Assembly: GCA_025922795.1 (NCBI GenBank)
Contig: JAICHC010000221.1
Span: forward strand, 1-5,611
Reading direction: 5' to 3'
Source: Candidatus Binatia bacterium
GTDB taxonomy: Bacteria > Desulfobacterota_B > Binatia > UBA9968
DNA: 5,611 bases
Under the pieces are notes generated by a model. The model searched no databases. It worked only from the letters and a program-made list of their open reading frames with translations, and was not told where the DNA came from. The number at the start of each line of letters is the position of its first letter. The first letter of the stretch is position 1. Positions 1 to 5,611 of the stretch are shown one piece after another. Position numbers and translations under genes: made by a program.

Positions 1-40
1 AGCGGTGGAGAACCCGCTGCCGGGCGCCGAATATCGGTAA
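1..40 (+). CDS. Possible 3' end of an upstream plus-strand gene
   Basis: Reading from base 2, the frame gives 12 codons, AVENPLPGAEYR, then TAA at 38-40. Most codons end in G or C (GCG GTG GAG AAC CCG CTG CCG GGC GCC), the third-position bias seen in the confident genes here. The stop is followed about 35 bases later by a strong plus-strand terminator-like hairpin, which is what the end of a plus-strand gene should look like. The tail is too short to assign a family. The other two plus frames also close soon and show less codon bias. It could be noncoding; the case rests on codon bias and the terminator. Confidence 0.4.
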   Translation, partial: AVENPLPGAEYR

Positions 41-54
41 GCGATAACCGGCGC
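24..54. other. Imperfect hairpin around the first stop codon
   Basis: GCGCCG (24-29) pairs with CGGCGC (49-54), and TATCG (32-36) pairs with CGATA (42-46). A 2x2 internal loop lies between the stems and GTAAG (37-41) forms the loop. The putative TAA stop (38-40) sits in that loop. No T tract follows, so this is not a standard intrinsic terminator. It may be a chance fold at the end of a coding sequence, or an extra 3'-end structure in front of the real terminator. Confidence 0.3.
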
Positions 55-74
55 GGAAATAGCAGGCAAATTTC

Positions 75-109
75 GTAGGGGCGGGTTTGAAACCCGCCCC
101 TACTTTTTT
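75..109 (+). terminator. Perfect palindrome plus T6, intrinsic-terminator-like
   Basis: GTAGGGGCGGGTTT (75-88) and AAACCCGCCCCTAC (90-103) are exact reverse complements around one central G. As RNA this gives a very stable GC-rich hairpin, with the central few bases as the loop. Six Ts follow at 104-109, the classic Rho-independent layout for plus-strand transcription. On the minus strand the hairpin lies 18 bases past the stop of the binding-protein gene but is followed by GAAATTTGCC. It would therefore be a weak terminator for the ABC operon, although it could protect that mRNA's 3' end. The palindrome also looks like the short dispersed intergenic repeats common in some environmental genomes; a copy count would decide. 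Confidence 0.7.
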
Positions 110-121
110 GGCCGGGTTTTC

Positions 122-1249
122 TTAGCTCGCTTCGCCGCGCAAAATCTTTTCCAGCTCTTTCTGCGTGTCGTCATAGTGCTTGTTCTTGTTGAGCCATTGC
201 GGCGAGCTGATCACGACCTTGGCGCCTTTGGCCTTGGCCGCATCGAGCTTCTTTTTCTGGTTCGACTCGGGGTAAAGATGGAAGTCGAGCCCGTCGATAT
301 CCCACATGAGCTTTTGGCCTTCGGCGGTGTGCAAAAACGCAATAAACAAAGCGGCTGCATTCGGCGCCCGAGAATTTTTCGGAACCGCGCCGTAGCGGGT
401 GTGCGAAATAGTGGCGTCTTGCATGATCGCGTAGCCGAGCGGAATGCCCTTTCGCTCCGCGATGTTGACCTCCTGATCGCCGCAGGCCAGTGCAAGCATC
501 AGAAACTCACCGCTGGTCAGGCGATCCATCTCACCGCAGCGAATCAATCCGCCGATATGCTTGGAATATTTCTTGACGAAGTCGACGATTTTTTCTTTGC
601 CCAGAAGCTCCGGCATGGCGAATTCTCTGAATCCGGCCGCATACGGTGTTGAGGCGATCTTCCCTTTCCACTTGGGATTCATCAAGTCATCGAGCTTGCG
701 CGGAATGTCGCTTCCCTTGACCAGGTTACTGTTGTAGATGACTCCAACCAGGGTCGAGGCCATCGCGACGCCGATATCGCCGGGCACGATCGGATCGAAT
801 CCGGGCTCCGCCAAGAACTTGCGTTCGATCAGAGCGCGCCAATCGATCGGCGTCAACGGTTTGTGTTCCATCGCTTGCAGCATAGACTGCGGGTTGCCGA
901 AGTAAACATCGCTGCTCGCCGGCTGACCAGCCGCCTGTTCGCGCGTGATCTTGGCCATCATCCCCTGCATATTGGCGCCGGGCGTAAAAGACGGCTGAAG
1001 ATTAAGGCCGTATTTCTTGTTCATCGCGGCGACGATTTTCTTTAGCCCGGGTCCGCCGTCGAGCGTATCCGCTCCCCACTGCGCCCGTAGCGTGGTTTCT
1101 TTCTTAGCCTTGCTGACCAGATCAGCGATGGTCGGCGCCTTGCCGCTTTCCGCCGCCAAAACCCCGCTTGCGGGGATCGAGAAAACCAGACCGGTCGCAA
1201 AAATCGTTGCGATCGAAAATCGTATTTTTCGCCCTCTCCCAGGAATCAT
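122..1249 (-). CDS. ABC transporter periplasmic solute-binding protein (FbpA/COG1840-like)
   Basis: A 375-residue extracellular solute-binding protein of the ferric/thiamine/phosphonate group, which captures a ligand in the periplasm and delivers it to the permease encoded just upstream. The N-terminus is a Sec signal peptide: basic GRGRKIR at 4-10, a hydrophobic core at about 11-30 and likely cleavage after A32 or A33 (VLA-A-ES). The mature part has the family hallmark IYNSNLV (171-177) followed by LDDLMNPKWKGKIAS (186-200). It also has a late RYGAVPKNSRAPNAAALFIAFL segment (285-306) before TAEGQK. No adjacent Tyr-Tyr pair like the iron ligands of FbpA is visible, so ferric iron is not supported. 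Cys238 and Cys256 are the only cysteines and could form a disulfide. The start is well supported: GGAGG at 1255-1259 lies 5 bases before the ATG. It is the last gene of the operon. Family assignment is firm; the ligand is unknown. Confidence 0.93.
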   Translation of the reverse strand: MIPGRGRKIRFSIATIFATGLVFSIPASGVLAAESGKAPTIADLVSKAKKETTLRAQWGADTLDGGPGLKKIVAAMNKKYGLNLQPSFTPGANMQGMMAKITREQAAGQPASSDVYFGNPQSMLQAMEHKPLTPIDWRALIERKFLAEPGFDPIVPGDIGVAMASTLVGVIYNSNLVKGSDIPRKLDDLMNPKWKGKIASTPYAAGFREFAMPELLGKEKIVDFVKKYSKHIGGLIRCGEMDRLTSGEFLMLALACGDQEVNIAERKGIPLGYAIMQDATISHTRYGAVPKNSRAPNAAALFIAFLHTAEGQKLMWDIDGLDFHLYPESNQKKKLDAAKAKGAKVVISSPQWLNKNKHYDDTQKELEKILRGEAS

Positions 1250-1328
1250 ATGATCCTCCCTTCGTATTTGAATAGCCGCTAATCCGTCTTAGTTGTTAGA
1301 CGCACGATTCGAGTATTCTCTGTAACAA
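1250..1328 (-). other. Permease to binding-protein spacer
   Basis: This 79-base gap separates the permease stop (TAA, 1329-1331) from the binding-protein ATG. It holds a strong Shine-Dalgarno AAGGGAGG (1255-1262). It also has a weak inverted repeat, CGTCT (1285-1289) and AGACG (1298-1302), around an 8-base loop. No T tract or clear promoter is visible, so the two genes are probably cotranscribed. The weak hairpin could allow differential expression of the binding protein, which is often needed in excess over the membrane parts, but that is inference. Confidence 0.4.
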
Positions 1329-3068
1329 TTATGACTCCGGCATAAGCTGGCGCCGCCCGAACCACCAAAAAACTAAAATCAGCGGCGTCAGCACGACCGT
1401 CATAAGCAGCGTCACCGCCGCCGCCTCATTGATGGCTCCGGAGAACCAGTAACTCCAAATCACCGCCGGCAAAGTGACACTTTCCTGACTTATGAGGAAT
1501 ACCGCGACAGTGAGCTCGCGATAAACCAGTATCGCCGACCAGATCCATACGGACATGAGCGTCGGCCGCAGCAACGGCACAAGAATCCGCCACGACGTTC
1601 GCACCGGCGATAGTCCGGCGGTATAAGCCGCTTCTTCAAGCTCCTTGTGAATCTGCAAGAGCGAGCTGTTGAGCGCCCGCGTGGCGAAGGCCAGCCGCGA
1701 GATGACATAGACAATAGCGATCAACCACACCGACCCGTAGAGGGGAATAAATTTTGGCAGGACAAAGAGCGCCAGCAGGAGCGCGCCGATCGCCATGATC
1801 ACCTCGGGCAGTGCATGCGGCAAAAATGCGCCGAATTCCAAAACATAACGCATGCGACTGCGCGAGCGCACGATCAACCACGAGATGCTGAAAGCTAGGA
1901 GCAATGTGATGAGCGGCACCGTAATGACGAGCAAGACGGTGTTGTAAAGTCCGCGCCAGAATAGGTCCCAATTGAGATTGTAAAAGCCGGCTAGCGATAG
2001 CTTGCCGAGCATTTCCCACGAAGGCGGGGCCAGATAGGGCGTGAATGCCGCATAGGCGATCAGCAACAGCGGAATCAACTTGGTGGCGAGAAAATAGAGC
2101 GCGATCAGCCCCCATGCGAGCACTGACCAACGGCCGAGGTCGAGTAAAGCGGGCCGGTAACCCTTTCCCGTGACGACTTCGTAGCGATGTCCCTGCCGGA
2201 GCACCTGGCTGTACCACCAGGTGAGGAGTAGCGCCAGTAGAATCATCACGGTCCCTAACGCGGCCGTGACGCCGTGCTGCGGTAGACCGCTGTCGGGCGG
2301 GTTGGCTTTCAAATAAACATAGGTGCTCAGCATGTAGATGCGATTGCCGAGGCCGATAATCGCCGGCACATCGAAGGTCGCGAGACCGATCGTCAGCATG
2401 TAGATCATTGCCGCCAAAATGGCCGGGAATGCCAGCGGCAAAGTGATCCGGCGTACCGTACCGACAAAGCTCATACCATGAATCTTGGCGGCCTCCTCGA
2501 GCGAGGGATTCATCGCGCGAAACATTTGCGCGGTCAAAATAAACGCCAGCGCGGTGAGATTGAGCCCCTGCACGAGCCCCATGCCCACCGGAGTGGCGAT
2601 GTTGATCGGTCCCTGTTCGAGAGCGAAGACGTCCATGAGCCAGCGATTTAGAAAACCGATGCGCACGTGGGCGATAAAAGTCCAACCCATCGCCGTATAG
2701 ATACCCGGGATGAGCAGTCCCAGCGTCATGATCGTGTAGACGAGACCTTTTCCCGGGAGGGTCGTGCGCTCGGTCAACCAGGCAATCGGCAGACCGAGGG
2801 CGAGCGCGGTAAAGGTCGTCGCCAGAGTGAATACCAGCGTGTTCCAAACGACTTTGAGAACGAACGGATCACCCAGAATGTCCGTATAGTTTTTGAGAGT
2901 GTAAGTTGCTTTCGGAGTGCCGACGACGCCGGTTTGAAAGCTGATCCAGACGAGAGCGACGACCATGACCAGGATAACCAGCATCGGCGCCAGCGCCAGG
3001 CTCAACAACAACGGCGATGTGCGCAAGCGAATCGCAAACTGACGAGGCATTCTTAGTACGGCTTCCAT
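1329..3068 (-). CDS. ABC transporter permease, fused two-domain FbpB-like
   Basis: A 579-residue inner-membrane permease carrying both transmembrane domains in one chain, as in FbpB/AfuB/ThiP-type importers. About 12 membrane segments can be read, near residues 18-43, 73-98, 108-132, 160-183, 210-232, 265-287, 313-345, 375-400, 410-436, 443-463, 498-525 and 547-570. Each half has the cytoplasmic EAA loop that docks on the ATPase: EEAAKIHG at 191-198 continuing to ITLP, and EEAAYTAG at 478-485 continuing to ILVP. The periplasmic stretch YTLKNYTDIL after the first helix is typical of the family. The start is supported by GAGGA (3074-3078), 5 bases before the ATG. Both domains are complete, with no truncation or frameshift. 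It lies between the ATPase and binding-protein genes, so it should be the channel of a three-gene importer. Confidence 0.94.
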   Translation of the reverse strand: MEAVLRMPRQFAIRLRTSPLLLSLALAPMLVILVMVVALVWISFQTGVVGTPKATYTLKNYTDILGDPFVLKVVWNTLVFTLATTFTALALGLPIAWLTERTTLPGKGLVYTIMTLGLLIPGIYTAMGWTFIAHVRIGFLNRWLMDVFALEQGPINIATPVGMGLVQGLNLTALAFILTAQMFRAMNPSLEEAAKIHGMSFVGTVRRITLPLAFPAILAAMIYMLTIGLATFDVPAIIGLGNRIYMLSTYVYLKANPPDSGLPQHGVTAALGTVMILLALLLTWWYSQVLRQGHRYEVVTGKGYRPALLDLGRWSVLAWGLIALYFLATKLIPLLLIAYAAFTPYLAPPSWEMLGKLSLAGFYNLNWDLFWRGLYNTVLLVITVPLITLLLAFSISWLIVRSRSRMRYVLEFGAFLPHALPEVIMAIGALLLALFVLPKFIPLYGSVWLIAIVYVISRLAFATRALNSSLLQIHKELEEAAYTAGLSPVRTSWRILVPLLRPTLMSVWIWSAILVYRELTVAVFLISQESVTLPAVIWSYWFSGAINEAAAVTLLMTVVLTPLILVFWWFGRRQLMPES

Positions 3069-3078
3069 CGTCGTCCTC

Positions 3079-3162
3079 TCAGAAATTTGCAGTCACTATG
3101 GTCTCAGCATTTATGCCGGTCAGATGTTCACCTGCGGCTTCGATGGAGCAGGTTGAATTCAT
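3079..3162 (-). CDS. Possible 27-residue micro-ORF in the ATPase-permease spacer
   Basis: The ATPase gene ends TGA, followed immediately by ATG. That ATG opens a 27-codon frame (begins MNSTCSIEAAGEHL, ends TVTANF with an Ile before the T) that fills most of the 94-base gap. Its TGA overlaps the start of the permease ribosome-binding site (TGAGAGGA). An AAGGG about 6 bases before its ATG, inside the last ATPase codons, could act as a weak Shine-Dalgarno. The peptide has no membrane helix or family motif I recognise. A frame this short can stay open by chance. If translated, it would most plausibly couple translation from ATPase to permease rather than make a working protein. Confidence 0.17.
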   Translation of the reverse strand: MNSTCSIEAAGEHLTGINAETIVTANF

Positions 3163-4290
<1,128 letters not shown>

Positions 4291-4381
4291 TGCCGCCGAC
4301 CGCGTTTGCGCTAGAGAGTACCCAGACTGCCTCCGATGCAGCGCCTTTTCGGAAATCTGCAAGGGCGCAAAAGCCAAGGCA

Positions 4382-4410
4382 TAACTATCCATTCACGGCA
4401 CTTGAGTCAA
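4382..4410 (-). promoter_or_regulatory. Weak sigma70-like promoter candidate for the ABC operon
   Basis: On the minus strand, TTGACT (4410-4405, 5 of 6 to the -35 consensus) is followed after 17 bases by TAGTTA (4387-4382), a poor -10 match. Transcription from here would start downstream of the ATG at 4392. That would force the ATPase start at 4290 and exclude the 22-codon leader from the transcript. The weak -10 keeps confidence low. Confidence 0.22.
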
Positions 4411-4461
4411 CCACAATCGACAGCCGGCGCGCCATCGTGTGAGCGAGAGTTCGATGTCCAT
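4393..4461 (-). CDS. Possible 22-residue leader peptide ORF
   Basis: ATG at 4461-4459 opens a 22-codon frame, MDIELSLTRWRAGCRL and then WLTQVP, ending in TGA at 4395-4393. A clean GGGGAGG (4477-4471) lies 9 bases before the ATG, the best Shine-Dalgarno in the divergent region on this strand. The stop directly abuts the ATG at 4392, which is in frame with the ATPase, the usual geometry of translational coupling. The peptide has two Trp and four Arg but no run of one regulatory amino acid, so classical attenuation is not evident. A -10-like TATACT (4484-4479) just upstream would start RNA inside the GGAGG, which argues against that promoter serving this ORF. It could well be chance. Confidence 0.22.
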   Translation of the reverse strand: MDIELSLTRWRAGCRLWLTQVP

Positions 4462-4470
4462 ACCGGTTTA

Positions 4471-4477
4471 CCTCCCC
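4471..4477 (-). promoter_or_regulatory. Shine-Dalgarno-like GGGGAGG before the leader ORF
   Basis: The minus strand reads GGGGAGG, then TAAACCGGT, then ATG, giving a 9-base spacing. It is notable because the ATPase gene itself has no good ribosome-binding site at either candidate start. If used, it would support translation of the short ORF and coupling into the ATPase frame. The motif may be accidental. Confidence 0.25.
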
Positions 4478-4478
4478 G

Positions 4479-4484
4479 AGTATA
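4479..4484 (-). promoter_or_regulatory. -10-like TATACT hexamer
   Basis: On the minus strand TATACT matches 5 of 6 bases of the -10 consensus. The sequence 16-18 bases upstream (TTTTTCG) is a poor -35, so an activator or another sigma factor would be needed. Transcription would begin around 4472, inside the GGAGG of the possible leader ORF. It is an alternative to the 4382-4410 candidate. Confidence 0.2.
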
Positions 4485-4507
4485 CGGACGAGCTGGGTGA
4501 GCGAAAA

Positions 4508-4534
4508 AGATCTCTCGCGCCGCTTGAAATGACA
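4508..4534. repeat. Remnant-like dispersed intergenic repeat
   Basis: On the minus strand this reads TGTCATTTCAAGCG (4534-4521) then GCGCGAGAGATCT (4520-4508). That closely resembles the short intergenic repeat of the form TGTCATTTCGAGCG, two bases, GCGAGAAATCT, which I recall from many environmental genomes. The two halves pair imperfectly (TTTC with GAGA, GC with GC) around tandem mismatches. It lies wholly in the intergenic region. The identification rests on recall of the pattern; no second copy is in this window. Confidence 0.4.
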
Positions 4535-4652
4535 GCAAACGAGCAAATTCGTTATCTCGAAGGAAGTGAGAAGATCGACCAAACTGAACCACACCGAACG
4601 AACCCCATGGGCCAACGACTGGAGCGGGGAATGGGTTGCTGATATAGGGAAA

Positions 4653-4684
4653 CAGCGGAGAGATAGCTTTTGAAAGCTACGCTG
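4653..4684 (+). other. Bulged hairpin upstream of the nitroreductase gene
   Basis: CAGCG (4653-4657) pairs with CGCTG (4680-4684), and TAGCTTT (4664-4670) pairs with AAAGCTA (4673-4679). This gives 12 exact pairs in two stacked helices, broken by a one-sided GAGAGA bulge (4658-4663). The element ends 38 bases before the nitroreductase ATG, with no T tract, so it is not an intrinsic terminator. It could be a 5'-leader RNA structure, or the inner 7+7 inverted repeat could be a DNA operator for a dimeric regulator. No riboswitch or regulator consensus is recognised. Confidence 0.38.
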
Positions 4685-4710
4685 AAGCGCCGTGAGCAAC
4701 ATTGATGTCG

Positions 4711-4717
4711 AAGGAAG
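4711..4717 (+). promoter_or_regulatory. Ribosome-binding site AAGGAAG fixing the nitroreductase start
   Basis: AAGGAAG is followed by TTCTT and then ATG at 4723, an ideal Shine-Dalgarno layout. The earlier in-frame TTG (4702) and ATG (4705) have no comparable site upstream. This site decides in favour of 4723. Confidence 0.7.
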
Positions 4718-4722
4718 TTCTT

Positions 4723-5370
4723 ATGAAGACAAACCAGCTGTTGAGCGTGATCCGGACCCGGCGAAGCGTGCGGGTTTATAAGGGCGGCAAGATCAGCGAC
4801 GAGCAGCTCGAGAGCATCTTGGAGGCGGCGCGTTGGGCGCCTTCCGGAGCGAACACCCAGCCCTGGGAGTTCGTCGTCACGCGCGATCGCAAGAAGATGA
4901 AGCGGGTCCGGGAAATCTATGCCAACGAATGGAAACAGCGCAAACTGGAAGATCCGCTCCATTACAAAGGTCTCAAGAAAGATTATGTCGGCGATGTCAG
5001 CGTTCTCGTGCTGGTGTGCGGCGACGCGCGCACCAAGCAAGTTTATCTGACAACACGCCAGCCCGGCGACCGCGAGAAACTCTTTCAGGCGAGCATCGCC
5101 AACGCCGTGCAGCAAATGATGCTTGCCGCTGCGTGCATGAATTTGGGCACCGTGTGGGTGTCGGTGCGCGAGGAAGTCGAAGCGGAGCTCAGGGCGCTGT
5201 TCGAAGTTCCCGACGAGCTGCGTCTATTGTGGGTTGTGCCGATTGGCCATGCGCGCAGCTGGCCAAAAGCCAAACCCAGACGCCCGCCGGCCGCGTTCAC
5301 ACACTGGGAAATTTACGATTACAAGAAACTCCGGCCCGTTTCCGACATTCACGCGTGGCCCAAGAAATAG
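4723..5370 (+). CDS. Nitroreductase-family FMN-dependent oxidoreductase
   Basis: A 215-residue cytoplasmic flavoprotein of the nitroreductase superfamily, members of which use FMN and NAD(P)H to reduce nitro groups, quinones or enones. The N-terminal FMN-phosphate motif RRSVR (13-17) is followed by the hallmark PSGANTQPWEF (40-50). A helix at 121-147 (FQASIANAVQQMMLAAACMN then LGTVWVS) matches the conserved core segment, and VVPIGHA (171-177) is the usual late strand and turn. The C-terminal KPRRPPAAF precedes an aromatic tail. Length is normal and the frame is intact. The start at 4723 follows AAGGAAG; starts at 4705 or 4702 would add 6 or 7 residues. The gene is divergent from the ABC operon and converges on the RNase E/G gene, so it is probably transcribed alone. 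The substrate cannot be inferred. Confidence 0.93.
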   Translation: MKTNQLLSVIRTRRSVRVYKGGKISDEQLESILEAARWAPSGANTQPWEFVVTRDRKKMKRVREIYANEWKQRKLEDPLHYKGLKKDYVGDVSVLVLVCGDARTKQVYLTTRQPGDREKLFQASIANAVQQMMLAAACMNLGTVWVSVREEVEAELRALFEVPDELRLLWVVPIGHARSWPKAKPRRPPAAFTHWEIYDYKKLRPVSDIHAWPKK

Positions 5371-5372
5371 TT

Positions 5373-5611
5373 TTAAGTCTCGGCAATCTCGTATTTTTCG
5401 TGGTGCAGTTCCTGGCTCGCCTTGATGATGACGCGGTGATTGATTTCGCGTTCGAGATTTTCCAGGCTGTTATGCTTTTCGTCGTAAAGAAAGTTCGCGA
5501 TGTCGGGGTGCAGGCGCACGACTATGTTTTTGCCGTTTTCGACGTTCGCCTGCTGACGCTTGATCGCCCGCAAAACATCGTAGGCGACTGTGGCCGCGGA
5601 CTTGATCCGGC
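5373..5611 (-). CDS. rng: Ribonuclease E/G family protein, C-terminal end (partial)
   Basis: The last 78 residues of an RNase E/G endoribonuclease, which cuts single-stranded A/U-rich RNA during rRNA maturation and mRNA decay. Reading in from the window edge gives RIKSAATVAYDVLRAIKRQ. This matches the segment that directly follows the zinc-link CPxCxGxG motif in RNase G and E, so the gene is cut just after that motif. Next come NIVVRLHPDIANFLYDE, the Leu-rich LENLEREINHRVII and the closing HHEKYEIAET, all typical of the small C-terminal domain that helps form dimers or tetramers. The chain stops soon after, as in RNase G, with no long RNase E scaffold region. A TTG at 5571-5573 could be misread as a start; it is an internal Leu codon. 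The stop (TAA, 5373-5375) lies 2 bases from the nitroreductase stop. RNase G versus a short RNase E cannot be separated here. Confidence 0.88.
   Translation of the reverse strand, partial: RIKSAATVAYDVLRAIKRQQANVENGKNIVVRLHPDIANFLYDEKHNSLENLEREINHRVIIKASQELHHEKYEIAET

Larger units (their letters stand above)
4291..4722. other. Divergent intergenic region between ABC operon and nitroreductase
   Basis: About 430 bases separate two divergently read genes, with no recognisable protein gene. Weak minus-strand promoter candidates lie at 4382-4410 and 4479-4484. A possible 22-codon leader ORF is at 4393-4461. A repeat-like remnant is at 4508-4534, a small inverted repeat AACGA (4538-4542) and TCGTT (4549-4553) could be an operator, and a bulged hairpin is at 4653-4684. 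Open frames crossing the region on both strands show no family motif and poor codon bias. I saw no riboswitch consensus: the TPP conserved boxes, for example, are absent. The region presumably holds both promoters, but none can be assigned with confidence from sequence alone. Confidence 0.6.

Noticed and set aside
1285..1302. Integron attC-like site (GTTAGAC core) in the permease to binding-protein spacer
   Set aside because: Only one core-like heptamer and a 5-pair stem are present; a real attC needs paired R and L boxes and normally flanks gene cassettes.
1636..2847. A 403-codon open frame on the minus strand, overlapping the permease gene
   Set aside because: It is an out-of-frame shadow of the permease on the same strand, rich in His, Arg and Ala, with no family motif. 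The permease frame has clear membrane helices and both EAA motifs.
4476..4487. CCGAGTATACGG occurs here and again at 4077-4088 inside the ATPase gene, suggesting paired operators
   Set aside because: A 12-base exact repeat is expected about once by chance in a window of this size, and it is not a perfect palindrome.
4439..4642. A 67-codon plus-strand frame in the divergent region
   Set aside because: No ribosome-binding site, no known motif, and it crosses the repeat-like remnant at 4508-4534.
4702..4722. TTG (4702) or ATG (4705) as the nitroreductase start
   Set aside because: No Shine-Dalgarno precedes either, whereas AAGGAAG sits ideally before ATG 4723, and family similarity begins just after that Met.
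4291..4722. Riboswitch, tRNA, CRISPR or transposon remnant in the divergent region
   Set aside because: I found no conserved riboswitch boxes, no cloverleaf, no regular direct repeats and no transposase-like frame or terminal inverted repeats.
4552..5115. A 187-codon minus-strand frame antisense to the nitroreductase
   Set aside because: It has no recognisable domain and lies opposite a well-supported gene; GC-rich codon bias readily leaves such antisense frames open.
5373..5573. A standalone 66-residue protein starting at TTG 5571-5573
   Set aside because: The frame stays open to the window edge and reads as the continuous RNase E/G C-terminal domain; the TTG is an internal Leu codon.

Overview
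The window comes from a GC-rich (judged by eye), Gram-negative-type bacterial chromosome. Pointers are a Sec signal peptide on a periplasmic binding protein, a binding-protein-dependent ABC importer and an RNase E/G tail. The protein style and two pieces that look like dispersed intergenic repeats fit an uncultured Desulfobacterota- or Binatota-like lineage, but that placement is an impression only.

Layout, left to right. Bases 1-40 probably hold the last 12 codons of a plus-strand gene. A perfect 29-base palindrome with a T6 tract follows (75-109), well placed as that gene's terminator. Bases 122-4290 are a minus-strand ABC import operon, transcribed right to left as ATPase (4290-3163), fused two-domain permease (3068-1329) and solute-binding protein (1249-122). 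The three genes are separated by 94 and 79 bases. The set belongs to the ferric/thiamine/phosphonate-type importer group (COG1840 binding protein, FbpB-like permease, FbpC/PotA-like ATPase). The ligand cannot be read from sequence, and the Tyr-Tyr iron dyad of classical FbpA is not visible.

Bases 4291-4722 form a divergent intergenic/regulatory region. It holds candidate minus-strand promoters, a possible 22-codon leader ORF ending TGA directly against an in-frame ATG, a repeat-like remnant and a bulged hairpin just upstream of the next gene. A plus-strand nitroreductase-family flavoprotein (4723-5370) follows. It converges, with only 2 bases between stop codons, on the 3' end of a minus-strand RNase E/G gene that runs off the window.

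All main genes look intact and belong to known families. I found no evidence of a new defence, mobile or biosynthetic system. The points worth checking are small: the two possible micro-ORFs abutting TGA|ATG junctions in the ABC operon, the bulged hairpin before the nitroreductase, and the two repeat-like elements.
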